From Paeniroseomonas aquatica (lineage in GTDB: Bacteria > Pseudomonadota > Alphaproteobacteria > Acetobacterales > Acetobacteraceae), in contig NZ_JAUFPN010000206.1 in assembly GCF_030409335.1 (NCBI RefSeq), positions 62,001 to 126,000 of the forward strand: a stretch of 64,000 nucleotides of DNA, in the 5' to 3' direction. Of this stretch, positions 18,998-27,282 are shown in pieces. The position numbers and the translations under genes are program-made. The notes under the pieces are model-generated. The model worked only from the letters and a program-made list of their open reading frames with translations. It searched no databases and was not told where the DNA came from. Each line of letters begins with the position of its first letter. Position 1 is the first letter of the stretch.

Positions 18998-19584
18998 GAC
19001 CCCTCCAATCGGCTGCGCAGCAGCAGCCGGGCCCGGCGCAGCAGGCCTTCCAGCGCCCGTTCGGAAATCGACAAGGCCGCGGCGGCCTCGGCCCCGCTCA
19101 GCTCCTGCTCATAGGCCAGGGCGATCGCGGCGCGCTGCCGCGGCGGCAGGTCGGCCAGGGCCAAGGCCAGCGCGGCCCGCGCCTGCGTGGCGACGGCCGC
19201 GGCCTCCGGCCCCGGTGCCGGGTCGGCCAATTCGCCGACGGCCTCGAGCCCGGCCGGGGGGAGGGGCGCCCGCCGCCGGGTGCGGTCGATGGCGAGGTTC
19301 ACCACGATCCGGTGCAGCCAGGTGGTGAAGCGGGCCCGCGCCGGGTCGAAGCCCGCGGCGGCCTGCCAAGCCCGCAGGAAGGCTTCCTGGGCCACTTCCT
19401 CGGCTTCCGCCGGATCGCCCAGCACGCGCAGCGCGAGGCGCAACGCCCGCGTGCCATGCCGGCCGACCAGCAGGTTGAAGGCGGTACGATCGCCGGCGCC
19501 GGCACGCGCCATCAGGGCGGCGTCATCCAGCTCGCCCAGGTCGGGCGCGGCATCGCCCCTGCCGGCCGGCCGGGCATCGGTCAT
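18994..19584 (-). CDS. ECF-type RNA polymerase sigma factor
   Basis: About 196 residues. Region 2 is clear: FNLLVGRHGTRALRLALRVLGDPAEAEEVAQEAFLRAW, then ARFTTWLHRIVVNLAIDRTRRR. Region 4 follows: LADLPPRQRAAIALAYEQELSGAEAAAALSISERALEGLLRRARLLL, with a helix-turn-helix ending. The loop between them is Pro/Ala rich. The start is uncertain: the ATG at 19584 (MTDARPAG) fits family length, but an ATG at 19659 and a GTG at 19701 are in frame, and none has a strong ribosome-binding site. As the first gene of a seven-gene run it probably directs transcription of its own operon, including the RND pump. Confidence 0.88.
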   Translation of the reverse strand: MTDARPAGRGDAAPDLGELDDAALMARAGAGDRTAFNLLVGRHGTRALRLALRVLGDPAEAEEVAQEAFLRAWQAAAGFDPARARFTTWLHRIVVNLAIDRTRRRAPLPPAGLEAVGELADPAPGPEAAAVATQARAALALALADLPPRQRAAIALAYEQELSGAEAAAALSISERALEGLLRRARLLLRSRLEGS

Positions 19585-19841
19585 CGTCCGCGGCACCGGT
19601 GCGGAGCGGGTGACCGGGGCGCCCGCGGCGATGCGGGGAAGAGAGAGGAGGAACTGCATGAGAGGGCTGGCGATGGTACGCACCCGGGCCGCTCCCCCCA
19701 CGGCCTATTGCTGTCCTTCCGGGAAGCGCTGGTCACCCGCCATCGGTCCAAGCCATCCACCGAACCTTGCATGGCCCGGCCGTAGCCAACCTCAAATCGC
19801 CTGGCCAGTGACGGAGTGTAAGCGTTGCCTCCCCCCGGCCG

Positions 19842-20639
19842 TCATGGGCCCGGGAAGACGGCGCCCATCCGCCCCATCAGGCGGTAGGACAGCAGCCCGA
19901 CCCATTCCCGGGTGCCCCATTCGAACTCCCGCAGCCGCTCCGGAAAGGAGGCATCCAGCCGGACCGCGGCGGTATTGCCGGTGCGATAATTCACCGGCCA
20001 GGGCGTGATGTCCCAGCCCGCCTGGCGGAATACCCCCGCCGCCCGCGGCATGTGGCTTGCCGAGGTGACCAGCAGCCAGGTTTCGCCGGGCTTGGGCTGC
20101 ACCAGGCGGTGGCTGAGGACCGCATTCTCCCAGGTGTTGCGGGCCTCCCGCTCGAGCAGCAACCGGTCTGCGGGAACGCCGAGGTCGCGCCAGAGCGCTG
20201 CGGCGACATCGGCTTCGGTCACCCCGCCATGCACCAGCGAGCCTTGGCCGCCGGTAAAGACGAGCTTGGCCTCGGGGTGGCGCCGCAGCAGGGCGACCGG
20301 TTCGGTCATCCGCTCCGCCGCGCCGTTCAGCGCGGGGATGCCGCGCGCCTCGGTCAGGTTCTGCTCGACCGCGCCGCCGAGCACGACGATGCCGGCGATG
20401 GTGGCCGGCTCGGTGGCCGGGCGGGGGAAGCGGTCCTCGAGCGGTTGCTGCACCCATTGGTGCAGCGGCAGCAGGTTCAGCAGCACGAAGAAGCCGAGCC
20501 CGGCCAGCGCCGGCCAGCGGCCCCAGCGGCGCCCCCGCCAGAGCAGCGCCAACCCGAGGCAGGCCAGCAGCAGCGCCGCCGTGCCTGGCCGGGCCGGGAT
20601 CCACAGCAGCTTGGAGATCACGTAGGTGACGTCGTCCAT
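19842..20639 (-). CDS. YdcF-family (DUF218) membrane protein
   Basis: 265 residues. Two N-terminal hydrophobic helices (PGTAALLLACLGLALLW and WPALAGLGFFVLLNLL) are followed by the DUF218 domain: AGIVVLGGAVEQN, LVFTGGQG, the acidic EADVAAALWRDLGVP, LEREARNTWENAVLS and WLLVTSASHMPRA. The domain is often found with envelope or polysaccharide genes (ElyC/SanA are relatives), but its chemistry is not settled. It sits three bases after the glycosyltransferase gene and is the last gene of the polysaccharide operon, which supports a role in envelope glycan or undecaprenyl-carrier metabolism. Confidence 0.85.
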   Translation of the reverse strand: MDDVTYVISKLLWIPARPGTAALLLACLGLALLWRGRRWGRWPALAGLGFFVLLNLLPLHQWVQQPLEDRFPRPATEPATIAGIVVLGGAVEQNLTEARGIPALNGAAERMTEPVALLRRHPEAKLVFTGGQGSLVHGGVTEADVAAALWRDLGVPADRLLLEREARNTWENAVLSHRLVQPKPGETWLLVTSASHMPRAAGVFRQAGWDITPWPVNYRTGNTAAVRLDASFPERLREFEWGTREWVGLLSYRLMGRMGAVFPGP

Positions 20640-20642
20640 CGC

Positions 20643-21506
20643 CTAGAACTCCAGGATGCGGCCGGGATGCAGCCGGCCCCGGATGAGGTCGGCCAGCGCC
20701 AGCATATTGCCGCGGAACCGGCCCCAGCGGTCGGCCCAGGGCTCGGGGAAGGGGCTGCGCGCCAGATTCATGGCGCAATGCCGCGCCATGCTGCGCAGCG
20801 CCCGGTTCCAGGGATAGGTACCCTTGCGGGCGAGGTAGATGGAATTGGCGATCTGCGAATAGCCGAGCTTCAGCCCCGGCGTCCGACCGACCTTGGCGCC
20901 GAGGTGGACGCCCCGCGCCCCCGCCAGCCGCAGGATGGCGCCGTGGCGGCCGAGCAGCCGGGTGACGTCGAGATCCTCGTACCAGCCATAGGCGGGCAGC
21001 GCCTCATCCACCCGGATGCCGTGGACGCGGACGGTGGCCATGCGGAAGGCCATGTTGCAGCCATATCCGTTGAAATGCGGCGTGGCGGCGGCGGGGTGGG
21101 CCGGCGGCCGGTCCGCGGCCAGCATCGCCCGGCCTTCCGGTACGGAGATGCCCGGGCCCGTCGCGCCATCGGCGATGACGGTGCCGGTGGTGACCACCAC
21201 CTCGGGCCGCGCCGCGAAGGCCGCCTCGGTCACCGCGCAATAGGCGGGCGCCGCCAGGAAGTCATCGTCGAGGAAGAGCAGCAGGTCGCAATCGGCGACC
21301 GCGTCCATGATGGCATTGCGCTGGCGCGGTAGCCCGGCCGGTGCCGTCAGGTATTCGATGCCGGGCAGCGGCTCGCCGATATCCTCCGGTCCGACGTGGC
21401 AGACCAGGATGCGGTCCGGCGCCCGGGTCTGGCGGCGCAACTCCGCCAGCACCTCGGCCAGGATCGCCGGCCGGCCACGGGTGGCGATGCCGATGGCAAG
21501 CCTCAC
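20643..21506 (-). CDS. Glycosyltransferase family 2
   Basis: 287 residues, starting at GTG 21506 in a GTGA overlap with the preceding gene. A GT-A fold is visible: LAIGIATRGRPAILAEVL, then the metal-binding LLLFLDDDFLAA (Asp80-82) and the acceptor-side YGWYEDLDVTRLLGRHG. The C-terminus carries a basic, amphipathic region but no clear membrane helix. The inverting transfer of a sugar from a nucleotide donor to a lipid-linked glycan is the likely reaction. Donor and linkage cannot be inferred. It is the fourth glycosyltransferase of this operon. Confidence 0.88.
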   Translation of the reverse strand: MRLAIGIATRGRPAILAEVLAELRRQTRAPDRILVCHVGPEDIGEPLPGIEYLTAPAGLPRQRNAIMDAVADCDLLLFLDDDFLAAPAYCAVTEAAFAARPEVVVTTGTVIADGATGPGISVPEGRAMLAADRPPAHPAAATPHFNGYGCNMAFRMATVRVHGIRVDEALPAYGWYEDLDVTRLLGRHGAILRLAGARGVHLGAKVGRTPGLKLGYSQIANSIYLARKGTYPWNRALRSMARHCAMNLARSPFPEPWADRWGRFRGNMLALADLIRGRLHPGRILEF

Positions 21507-22378
21507 CGCGGCGCCTCCGGCAGGGGCGGCAGCGGCAGTCCCGCGGCGGGGGAGGGCGCCAGGAAACCGGCCAGCCGGCCGCGCAAAGTCGCCCAGTAGT
21601 ACCGCGCCGCCAACCCGCGCAGGCGCAGCGCGCTCAGGACCGTCCCGCCGAGCGGGCGAATGAGGAAGGGCAGCCAGACCGCCGCCGGCACCGCATGCCG
21701 CCGCAGCACGAAGCCCATGCCCCGGCCATAGAGCAACGCCCGTTCCACCGCGACCGGCGTCAGCCGCTTGTCCGGATGGACGATCCGCAGCGCCGGCTCG
21801 TAGCGCGCCGCATGCCCGGCCTCGACCGCGCGCAGCACCAGGTCGTTGCCCTCGGCGGAGCCGAAGGCCGTGCCCGGCCCCAGACGCTCGTCGAAGCCGC
21901 CGAGCGCCAGCGCCACCGGCCGCCGCAGGAAGAGGTTGAACTCGATGACGCTGGTCCAGACATTGGCCGGGGTGATCGACCCGGCTTCCTCCCGCCAGCG
22001 GCCGGAGCCGAGGCCGCCCTCGGGCGAGGCCGCCGGCCCGGTCAGCACCGCCAGATCGGCATCGGCCTCGAAGGCCGCCACGACCTGGCCCAGCACCCCA
22101 TGCGGCAGCAGGCAGTCATCGTCCGGGAAGCCGACGATCGCACCCCGGGCCAGCGCCAGCCCCAGGTTTCGCGCATGACAGGCATTGGCTACCGCCGAGC
22201 GGCGCCAGAGCAGGGGCAGCCGGGCTTCATAGGCCGCGATGACGGGTGCCAGCCGGTCATCGGCATTCTGGTCGACGACGATCACCTCGAGCGCCGCTTC
22301 CTGCGCCAGCAGGCTCTCGAAGAGCTCGGCCAATTCGCGGTCCCGGCCGCGGGTGGCGACCACCAGGGAGAAGGTCAC
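21503..22378 (-). CDS. Glycosyltransferase family 2
   Basis: 291 residues with a GTG start at 22378, overlapping the previous stop by four bases. The N-terminal MTFSLVVATRGRDRELAELFESL and VIVVDQNADDRL form the nucleotide-binding part, AIVGFPDDDCLLPHGVL contains the acidic metal-binding motif (Asp86-88), and FGSAEGNDLVLRAVEAGH resembles the catalytic ED-type segment. The C-terminal part has a possible membrane-associated stretch (AAVWLPFLIRPLGGTVL). It probably extends the same lipid-linked oligosaccharide as its neighbours. It is clearly distinct from the next GT2 in sequence, so it probably makes another linkage. Confidence 0.88.
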   Translation of the reverse strand: MTFSLVVATRGRDRELAELFESLLAQEAALEVIVVDQNADDRLAPVIAAYEARLPLLWRRSAVANACHARNLGLALARGAIVGFPDDDCLLPHGVLGQVVAAFEADADLAVLTGPAASPEGGLGSGRWREEAGSITPANVWTSVIEFNLFLRRPVALALGGFDERLGPGTAFGSAEGNDLVLRAVEAGHAARYEPALRIVHPDKRLTPVAVERALLYGRGMGFVLRRHAVPAAVWLPFLIRPLGGTVLSALRLRGLAARYYWATLRGRLAGFLAPSPAAGLPLPPLPEAPR

Positions 22379-23481
22379 GGCAGCAGCGCTTCGACATGCG
22401 TCCGCATCCGTTCGCGGAAGGCGGCCTCGGAAAAGCGCAGCGCATTGGCGCGGCAGGCGGCGGGGTCAATTGCCATGGCCTCGAACTGTCCGACCGCGGC
22501 GATGATGGCCGCGGCGCTCTGAGGCTCGAAGAGGATGCCGGTCGGCGTCGACCCGGTCTGCACGATGTCCCGGGCGCCGCCCCGACCGAAGGCGATCAGT
22601 GGCGTGCCGCAGGCCTGGGCTTCCACCATGGCGATGCCGAAATCTTCCTCCGCCGCAGCCAGCACCGCGCGTGCCGATTGCGTCAGAACCACCAGTTCGG
22701 CCTGCGGTACCCGGCCTCGGAATTCGATATTGGATGCGCCGGCCGCGGCGGCCCGCACCAACGCCTCGGAGGGGCCGTCCCCGGTCACCACCAGCCGCCG
22801 GTCCGGCATGCGCCGGAAGGCCTCCACCACCAGCTCCACCCGCTTGTAGGGCACCATGCGGGAGGCAATCAGGTAATGCCCCGACCGCTCCGCACCCAGG
22901 CTGAACCGCGTCACGTCGACGGGGGGGTGGATGACTGTGGAGTCGCGCCGCCAAACCTTGCGGATGCGGTCCGCGATATAGCTGCTGTTGGCGACGAGGC
23001 TGTCGACCCCGGCGGCCGAGCTGCGGTCCCAGAGCCGCAGCCGATGCAGCAGCCAGCGGGTATAGGCCCCCTTCAGCCCATGCTCCATGCGCGCCTGCCG
23101 CAGGTACTGGTGCTGCAGGTCCCAGGCATAGCGCATCGGGCTGTGGATGTAGCTGACATGCAGCTGTCCTGGACCGGTCAGCACCCCCTTGGCGACGGCA
23201 TGGGAGGAGGAGACCACGAGGTCATAGCCGGAGAGGTCGAATTGCTCGACCGCCAGCGGCATCAGCCCGAGGTAATTGCGGAACATCCGCCGGGCCATCG
23301 GCAGGCGCTGGATGAAGCTGGTCGTCACCTTGCGGCCGCTGAGGAAGCCGCGTTCCGCCGCCGGCAGGAAGTCACAGACGGCGAAGAGGTCGGCCTCCGG
23401 CCAGATCGCCAGCAACTGCTCGACCACCCGCTCGGAGCCGGCATAGCTGTCGAGCCATTCATGCACCACCGCAACCTTCAT
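22375..23481 (-). CDS. Glycosyltransferase family 4 (WbaZ-like)
   Basis: 368 residues from ATG 23481 (MKVAVVHEWLDSYAGSER). A long in-frame extension upstream is not coding. Features of retaining GT-B enzymes of the WbaZ mannosyltransferase group are VSYIHSPMRYAWDLQHQYL, VDSLVANSSYIADRIRKVW, HPPVDVTRF, LIASRMVPYKRVELVVEAFRR and the donor-binding EEDFGIAMVEAQACGTPLIAFGRGG with the EX7E motif. It probably transfers mannose or a related sugar, but the donor is uncertain. It overlaps both neighbours by four bases (ATGA, GTGA), so the whole glycosyltransferase series is one translationally coupled unit. Confidence 0.9.
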   Translation of the reverse strand: MKVAVVHEWLDSYAGSERVVEQLLAIWPEADLFAVCDFLPAAERGFLSGRKVTTSFIQRLPMARRMFRNYLGLMPLAVEQFDLSGYDLVVSSSHAVAKGVLTGPGQLHVSYIHSPMRYAWDLQHQYLRQARMEHGLKGAYTRWLLHRLRLWDRSSAAGVDSLVANSSYIADRIRKVWRRDSTVIHPPVDVTRFSLGAERSGHYLIASRMVPYKRVELVVEAFRRMPDRRLVVTGDGPSEALVRAAAAGASNIEFRGRVPQAELVVLTQSARAVLAAAEEDFGIAMVEAQACGTPLIAFGRGGARDIVQTGSTPTGILFEPQSAAAIIAAVGQFEAMAIDPAACRANALRFSEAAFRERMRTHVEALLP

Positions 23482-24554
23482 ATGGGGGCACCCGGCAACA
23501 GCGAGACCAGTCGTTCCGCTGCACCGCGCCAGGAGAAATCCCTGGCGCGGGCGAGGCCGCGCGCCGTCAGGGTCGCGGCAAGCCCGGCCTCTTCCAGGAG
23601 ACGCGCCAGCGCATCCGGCAGGCGGCGGGGGCCGTCGTTGTCGAACCACAGCGCGGCGTCGCCGCAGACCTCGGGCACCGCGGCGGCCTCGGCGGCGACC
23701 ACCGGGCAGCCGCAGGTCATGGCCTCCAGCGGTGGCAGGCCGAAGCCTTCGTAGCGGGAGGGAAAGATCAGGCACAGGGCCGCTTCGTAGAGTGCCCGCA
23801 GCTCGGCATCGCTGACCCGGCCGAGCGGCACTACCGCTTGGCCGGCAGGGTCGCCGCCCTGGCGGAAGACCGCCCCGTCGGTCGCGCCGGCCACTGCCAG
23901 CGTCAGCCCCCGCGAGGCCAGCATCACCTGCGTCTCGACCAGCCCGCCGAGCCCCTTGTGCGCCGCCTTGGTGCCGACGACGAGGGCGAAGCGTCCAGGC
24001 ACCAGCCCATGCCGGGCCAGCACGGTTGCATCGGCCGCTTCCCGCAGGATGTGCTCCCCGCCTTCATGCACCACGCCGATCCGCTCCGGCGCGATGCCGA
24101 TGTTTGCGGCAATCCGCTGGCGGGAGAATTCGGAAACCGTCAACAGCCGCGCTCCCGCCCGGGGCAGTGCCCAATGCAGGCTGCGGTACCAGGCCCTGAA
24201 GGCCGCGGAATAACTCTCGGGCGTGTCGAAGGCGCCGGCATCGTGGATCACCACCGCCTGCGGCCGGCCGGGCGCCAGCGGCGCGGTATTGCCGAGGTTC
24301 ACCAACACGTGGCGTCGGGCACGGGTGGGCAGTTCAAGCTGTTCCCAGGCCTGTCCGCGCAGCCGCCCGAAAGCCTCCTCGGCTAGATGCGGGAAGGGGG
24401 AGGGCGGCCCGCCTGGCGGCCGTAGCAGTCGTGCAGCGGGGAGGTCGCCTGCGGCAGCCATAGCATCCAACGCGTGGGTAATCTCGGTTGCGAAGCGCTG
24501 AACGCCGGTAACGCGTTGTGTCAGGAAGCGGCCATTGATGGCGATTGGGTTCAT
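23478..24554 (-). CDS. Glycosyltransferase family 4
   Basis: 358 residues from the ATG at 24554, which overlaps the flippase stop (ATGA). The protein is a GT-B enzyme: NGRFLTQRVTGVQRFATEI at the N-terminus (the acceptor-binding glycine-rich loop), VVIHDAGAFDTPESY, LLTVSEFSRQRIAANIGI, VVGTKAAHKGLGGLVE and the donor-site LIFPSRYEGFGLPPLEAMTCGCPVV with its EX7E acid pair. The N-terminal pattern is common among rhamnosyl- or mannosyltransferases of exopolysaccharide operons. It is probably the first extending enzyme after the initiating sugar transferase, judged only from gene order. Confidence 0.9.
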   Translation of the reverse strand: MNPIAINGRFLTQRVTGVQRFATEITHALDAMAAAGDLPAARLLRPPGGPPSPFPHLAEEAFGRLRGQAWEQLELPTRARRHVLVNLGNTAPLAPGRPQAVVIHDAGAFDTPESYSAAFRAWYRSLHWALPRAGARLLTVSEFSRQRIAANIGIAPERIGVVHEGGEHILREAADATVLARHGLVPGRFALVVGTKAAHKGLGGLVETQVMLASRGLTLAVAGATDGAVFRQGGDPAGQAVVPLGRVSDAELRALYEAALCLIFPSRYEGFGLPPLEAMTCGCPVVAAEAAAVPEVCGDAALWFDNDGPRRLPDALARLLEEAGLAATLTARGLARARDFSWRGAAERLVSLLPGAPI

Positions 24555-26071
24555 GTAAGCTCCGGCCGCAGCAGCAGGGCCGGGTGGCGGACCATACTGC
24601 CGAGCTGGTTGCGCTCCATCGGATCGAGGGTTCGAAAGGCAGCCGTCAGGAAAGCGGCGAAGCCGAAACACCCCGCCACCACCATGCCCGGCAGCCCGGG
24701 CATTGGCAATAGCAGCAATAACCCGGCGCCGCCGGCCAATAATGGCAGCGCCAGCTGCCGTGCTGTCGTCGCCGCCGGCGGATAGAGCCATCCCACCAGC
24801 CAAAGCTTGCCCAGGCAATCCGTCGCCGCCCGCAGAGCCCAGGCGATGGCCGCACCCTCGATGCCGATCAGCCGGATCAGCAACATCGCCAGCGGGATGA
24901 AAACCAGCGCCTGCAGGAGTGAGAATTTTGCCGTCGCATCTGGCCGGCCGATCGCATCGATCAGCGCATTCGGGGCGAAGGCGACACAGCTGAAGAAGAT
25001 GCCGCAGCCAAGCCATTGCAGGACCCGGCCGCTACCCTCGGCGAAGCCCTGGCCGAGCCAGAGGGAGAGAATTTCGTGGGCACCGCCCACCAGCACCAGG
25101 CAGGCCGGCAGCACGAGCAGCATGACCAGCAACCCTCCGCGCCGCAGCAGCGCCGCGGTTGGTCCCGGCGCGGTGACGAAGGCGGAGGCGAAGGCCGGCA
25201 GCAGGGTTTGCGCGACCGCCACCGGCAGGATCCAAACCCGCATCACGAGATCCAGCGGTGTGGCATAAAAGGCGACCGCCGAGAGAGTGAGGATGGCGCC
25301 GATCAGGAAGCGGTCTGCATAGAGCAGCGCCTGGGTCAGCAGGCCGGAAAAGGTCATCCAGCCGCCGAGCCGCAGCAACGGCACCACCAGCGCGAGCCGG
25401 GGCCGGTGCAGCCCGAGGCCCGGCAGCAGCGGCCGCACCAACCAGAGGTAGGAAAGGGTATTCGCCAGCCGGCAAGCGACCAGCGCCAGCATGACCCCGA
25501 TCAGGCTGTCCCAGACCAGCAGCACCAGCACCGGGCCTAGGTAGTAGAAGAGGTTGACCGGGATGGTGGCCAGATTGGCCGCACGGAACTTCTGGTATGC
25601 CGCCAGAACGCCCCAGAGCGCGGCATTCAGCACCACCAGCGGGGCCGCCGCCGCCAGCACCCGCATGGCGCCGATCGCTTGGTCGCGCAGCCCCAGCGGG
25701 ACCTGCAGGATGCGATCCACCAGGACCGGCACGAAGATCCAGAGGCCGATGGCGACCAGGATGCTGATGCCAAGGAGTGCGCCGATCGCCGCCTCGACCA
25801 GGGCGGTCGCATCGGCGTTCCGCCCCGTACCGATTCGCTCGGACAGCGCCCGTGTCAACGCCTGGCCGACGCCGAAGTCGAAGACGCCGAAAACACCGAC
25901 CATGGCCAGTGCCAGGGTGAACAATCCCCAGCGCTCGAGCCCGAGCTGCTGGACCAGAATAGGTGTGAGAACAAGGGCCAGAAGCAGCGGAAGGCCGCGC
26001 CCAAGACCGTTCCACACAACCCCGGAGACCATCGTACGAGTATGGGTGCGGGAGGCTGCCGAATGAGACAT
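24551..26071 (-). CDS. Polysaccharide flippase (Wzx/MOP superfamily)
   Basis: 506 residues with about 12-14 hydrophobic segments, starting with VWNGLGRGLPLLLALVLTPILVQQLG, the typical first helix of Wzx-type transporters, and including GVFGVFDFGVGQALTRALSERIG and YADRFLIGAILTLSAVAFYATP. Proteins of this family move undecaprenyl-diphosphate-linked oligosaccharides across the inner membrane. The ATG at 26071 has AAGGGA just upstream. It lies between the sugar transferase and four glycosyltransferases, the standard context. I see no Wzy polymerase in the same operon. Confidence 0.9.
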   Translation of the reverse strand: MSHSAASRTHTRTMVSGVVWNGLGRGLPLLLALVLTPILVQQLGLERWGLFTLALAMVGVFGVFDFGVGQALTRALSERIGTGRNADATALVEAAIGALLGISILVAIGLWIFVPVLVDRILQVPLGLRDQAIGAMRVLAAAAPLVVLNAALWGVLAAYQKFRAANLATIPVNLFYYLGPVLVLLVWDSLIGVMLALVACRLANTLSYLWLVRPLLPGLGLHRPRLALVVPLLRLGGWMTFSGLLTQALLYADRFLIGAILTLSAVAFYATPLDLVMRVWILPVAVAQTLLPAFASAFVTAPGPTAALLRRGGLLVMLLVLPACLVLVGGAHEILSLWLGQGFAEGSGRVLQWLGCGIFFSCVAFAPNALIDAIGRPDATAKFSLLQALVFIPLAMLLIRLIGIEGAAIAWALRAATDCLGKLWLVGWLYPPAATTARQLALPLLAGGAGLLLLLPMPGLPGMVVAGCFGFAAFLTAAFRTLDPMERNQLGSMVRHPALLLRPELT

Positions 26072-26109
26072 GAGATCCCTTGAACCTGTCTACAGCGCCG
26101 AAACAACGT

Positions 26110-26137
26110 CGCACCCAAAGACCAAAATCTTGGTGCG
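26110..26137 (-). other. Hairpin between sugar transferase and flippase genes
   Basis: On the minus strand CGCACCAAGA is followed by a six-base loop and TCTT-TG-GGTGCG, giving a 10-bp stem with a two-base bulge. It sits in the 86-base gap between the two genes and is not followed by a clean U-tract. It may attenuate readthrough or protect the mRNA end. Confidence 0.4.
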
Positions 26138-26157
26138 TACATCGCATTGCCGGATGG

Positions 26158-26862
26158 TCAATAGGCACCGCGCCGCAACAGCACCGCGGCCGGAGTCCGC
26201 AGCAGGATGCGGAGATCCTCCAGCAGGGAGGGGTTGGTGGCATAGCGCACATCGAGCGCCACCCGGGTTGCGTAGCTGGTGCTGGACCGGCCACTGACCT
26301 GCCAGAGACCCGTGATCCCGGGGCGCACCGAGAGGTAGTGCTCGGTCGCCGCACCGTAATGCGCCGCAAGCTCGGCGGCGATGACCGGGCGGGGACCCAC
26401 CAGGCTCATGTCACCGCGCAGCACGTTGATCAGCTGCGGCAACTCGTCCAGGCTGCTGGCCCGAAGGAAGCGGCCCACCCAGGTGATGCGGGGGTCGTGG
26501 CGCAGCTTGCGGGTCGCATCCCATTCCGCCCGCGCGACCGGGTCATGGGTCAGCAGCGCCTCGAGCCGGGCCGCGCTGTCGGTCACCATGGAGCGGAACT
26601 TGAGGCAGCCGAACCGCCGGCCACCAAGGCCCACCCGCTCATGCGCGTAAAAGACCGGGCCGCCATCCGCCCGCACGCACAAGGCCAGCACCAGGAAGAC
26701 GGGCAGGCTCAGCAGCAGCAGGCTGCCCGCACCGGCGATATCCAGCGCCCGCTTCATGGCTGGCTGCGCCACCCGCGCCACCTGTGGGCGGACCGGAAGA
26801 GACAGGCCGCGTCCGGCGGATTGCTGATGCGCCAGACCCCGAAAGGATTCAACGCTGAACAT
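26158..26862 (-). CDS. Initiating sugar transferase (polyprenyl-phosphate hexose-1-phosphate transferase)
   Basis: 234 residues from ATG 26862, with GAGG six bases upstream; a TTG two codons earlier is less likely. It is the catalytic half of the WbaP/PglC family: a membrane segment (GAGSLLLLSLPVFLVLALCV), then CLKFRSMVTDSAARL, DPRITWVGRFLRASSLDELPQL, NVLRGDMSLVGPRPV and GITGLWQVSGRSSTSY. These are the Asp-Glu and arginine motifs that bind the polyprenyl and nucleotide phosphates. The enzyme starts glycan synthesis by loading a sugar phosphate onto undecaprenyl phosphate. It has no N-terminal CoA-binding domain, so it is the short (monotopic) form. Confidence 0.92.
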   Translation of the reverse strand: MFSVESFRGLAHQQSAGRGLSLPVRPQVARVAQPAMKRALDIAGAGSLLLLSLPVFLVLALCVRADGGPVFYAHERVGLGGRRFGCLKFRSMVTDSAARLEALLTHDPVARAEWDATRKLRHDPRITWVGRFLRASSLDELPQLINVLRGDMSLVGPRPVIAAELAAHYGAATEHYLSVRPGITGLWQVSGRSSTSYATRVALDVRYATNPSLLEDLRILLRTPAAVLLRRGAY

Positions 26863-27282
26863 GGACAACCTCGACCGCTCGATGGGTGCCGGCGCCAGAA
26901 GATCGGGACGCCGCTTGGTCCTGCCCAGGCGGATCGACGCCGGTCACCGACCGTCCGCAATCCTTCCGAACAGGCGCATCATGGGGGAAGGGTCGTGCGG
27001 GAATGCGACGTGGTTGCGGCCGGATTGTGGCATCGCACAATTATCCGATAGCGGGACGATCAACCATTGCGCGAATTGATGTCCATTTGCCCGCGAGGAA
27101 CGGGCTTGGCGGCAGGAAAGCAACAGTCGAACTGCCGTCAGTGCCTGATTGACCGGACTCGGCGGTAACATGCCCTTATGGGAAGGAGGCCTGGCTGCCC
27201 AGCATGTAGCGCAGACCCAACGTCCTTTCCCACCATCCCTTGACGGACTGCTTGCGGCAGGACGGTTCCGCGTCAGGAAACC
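26863..27282 (-). promoter_or_regulatory. 420-base leader and promoter region of the polysaccharide operon with palindromic operator
   Basis: No convincing gene is present. The main signal is a perfect palindrome ATTGTG-N6-CACAAT at 27024-27041. On the minus strand it overlaps a good -10 candidate, GATAAT (27045-27040). If that -10 is used, transcription starts inside the palindrome and leaves a leader of about 160 bases before ATG 26862. A repressor binding there would block the promoter. The half-site spacing is six bases, not the eight expected for a CRP site written as TGTG/CACA, so I do not call it a CRP box. I can support nothing else in this stretch. Confidence 0.5.

Noticed and set aside
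27024-27041. CRP/FNR-type site
   Set aside because: The TGTG and CACA halves are separated by six bases, whereas the CRP consensus has eight. I report it only as a dyad.
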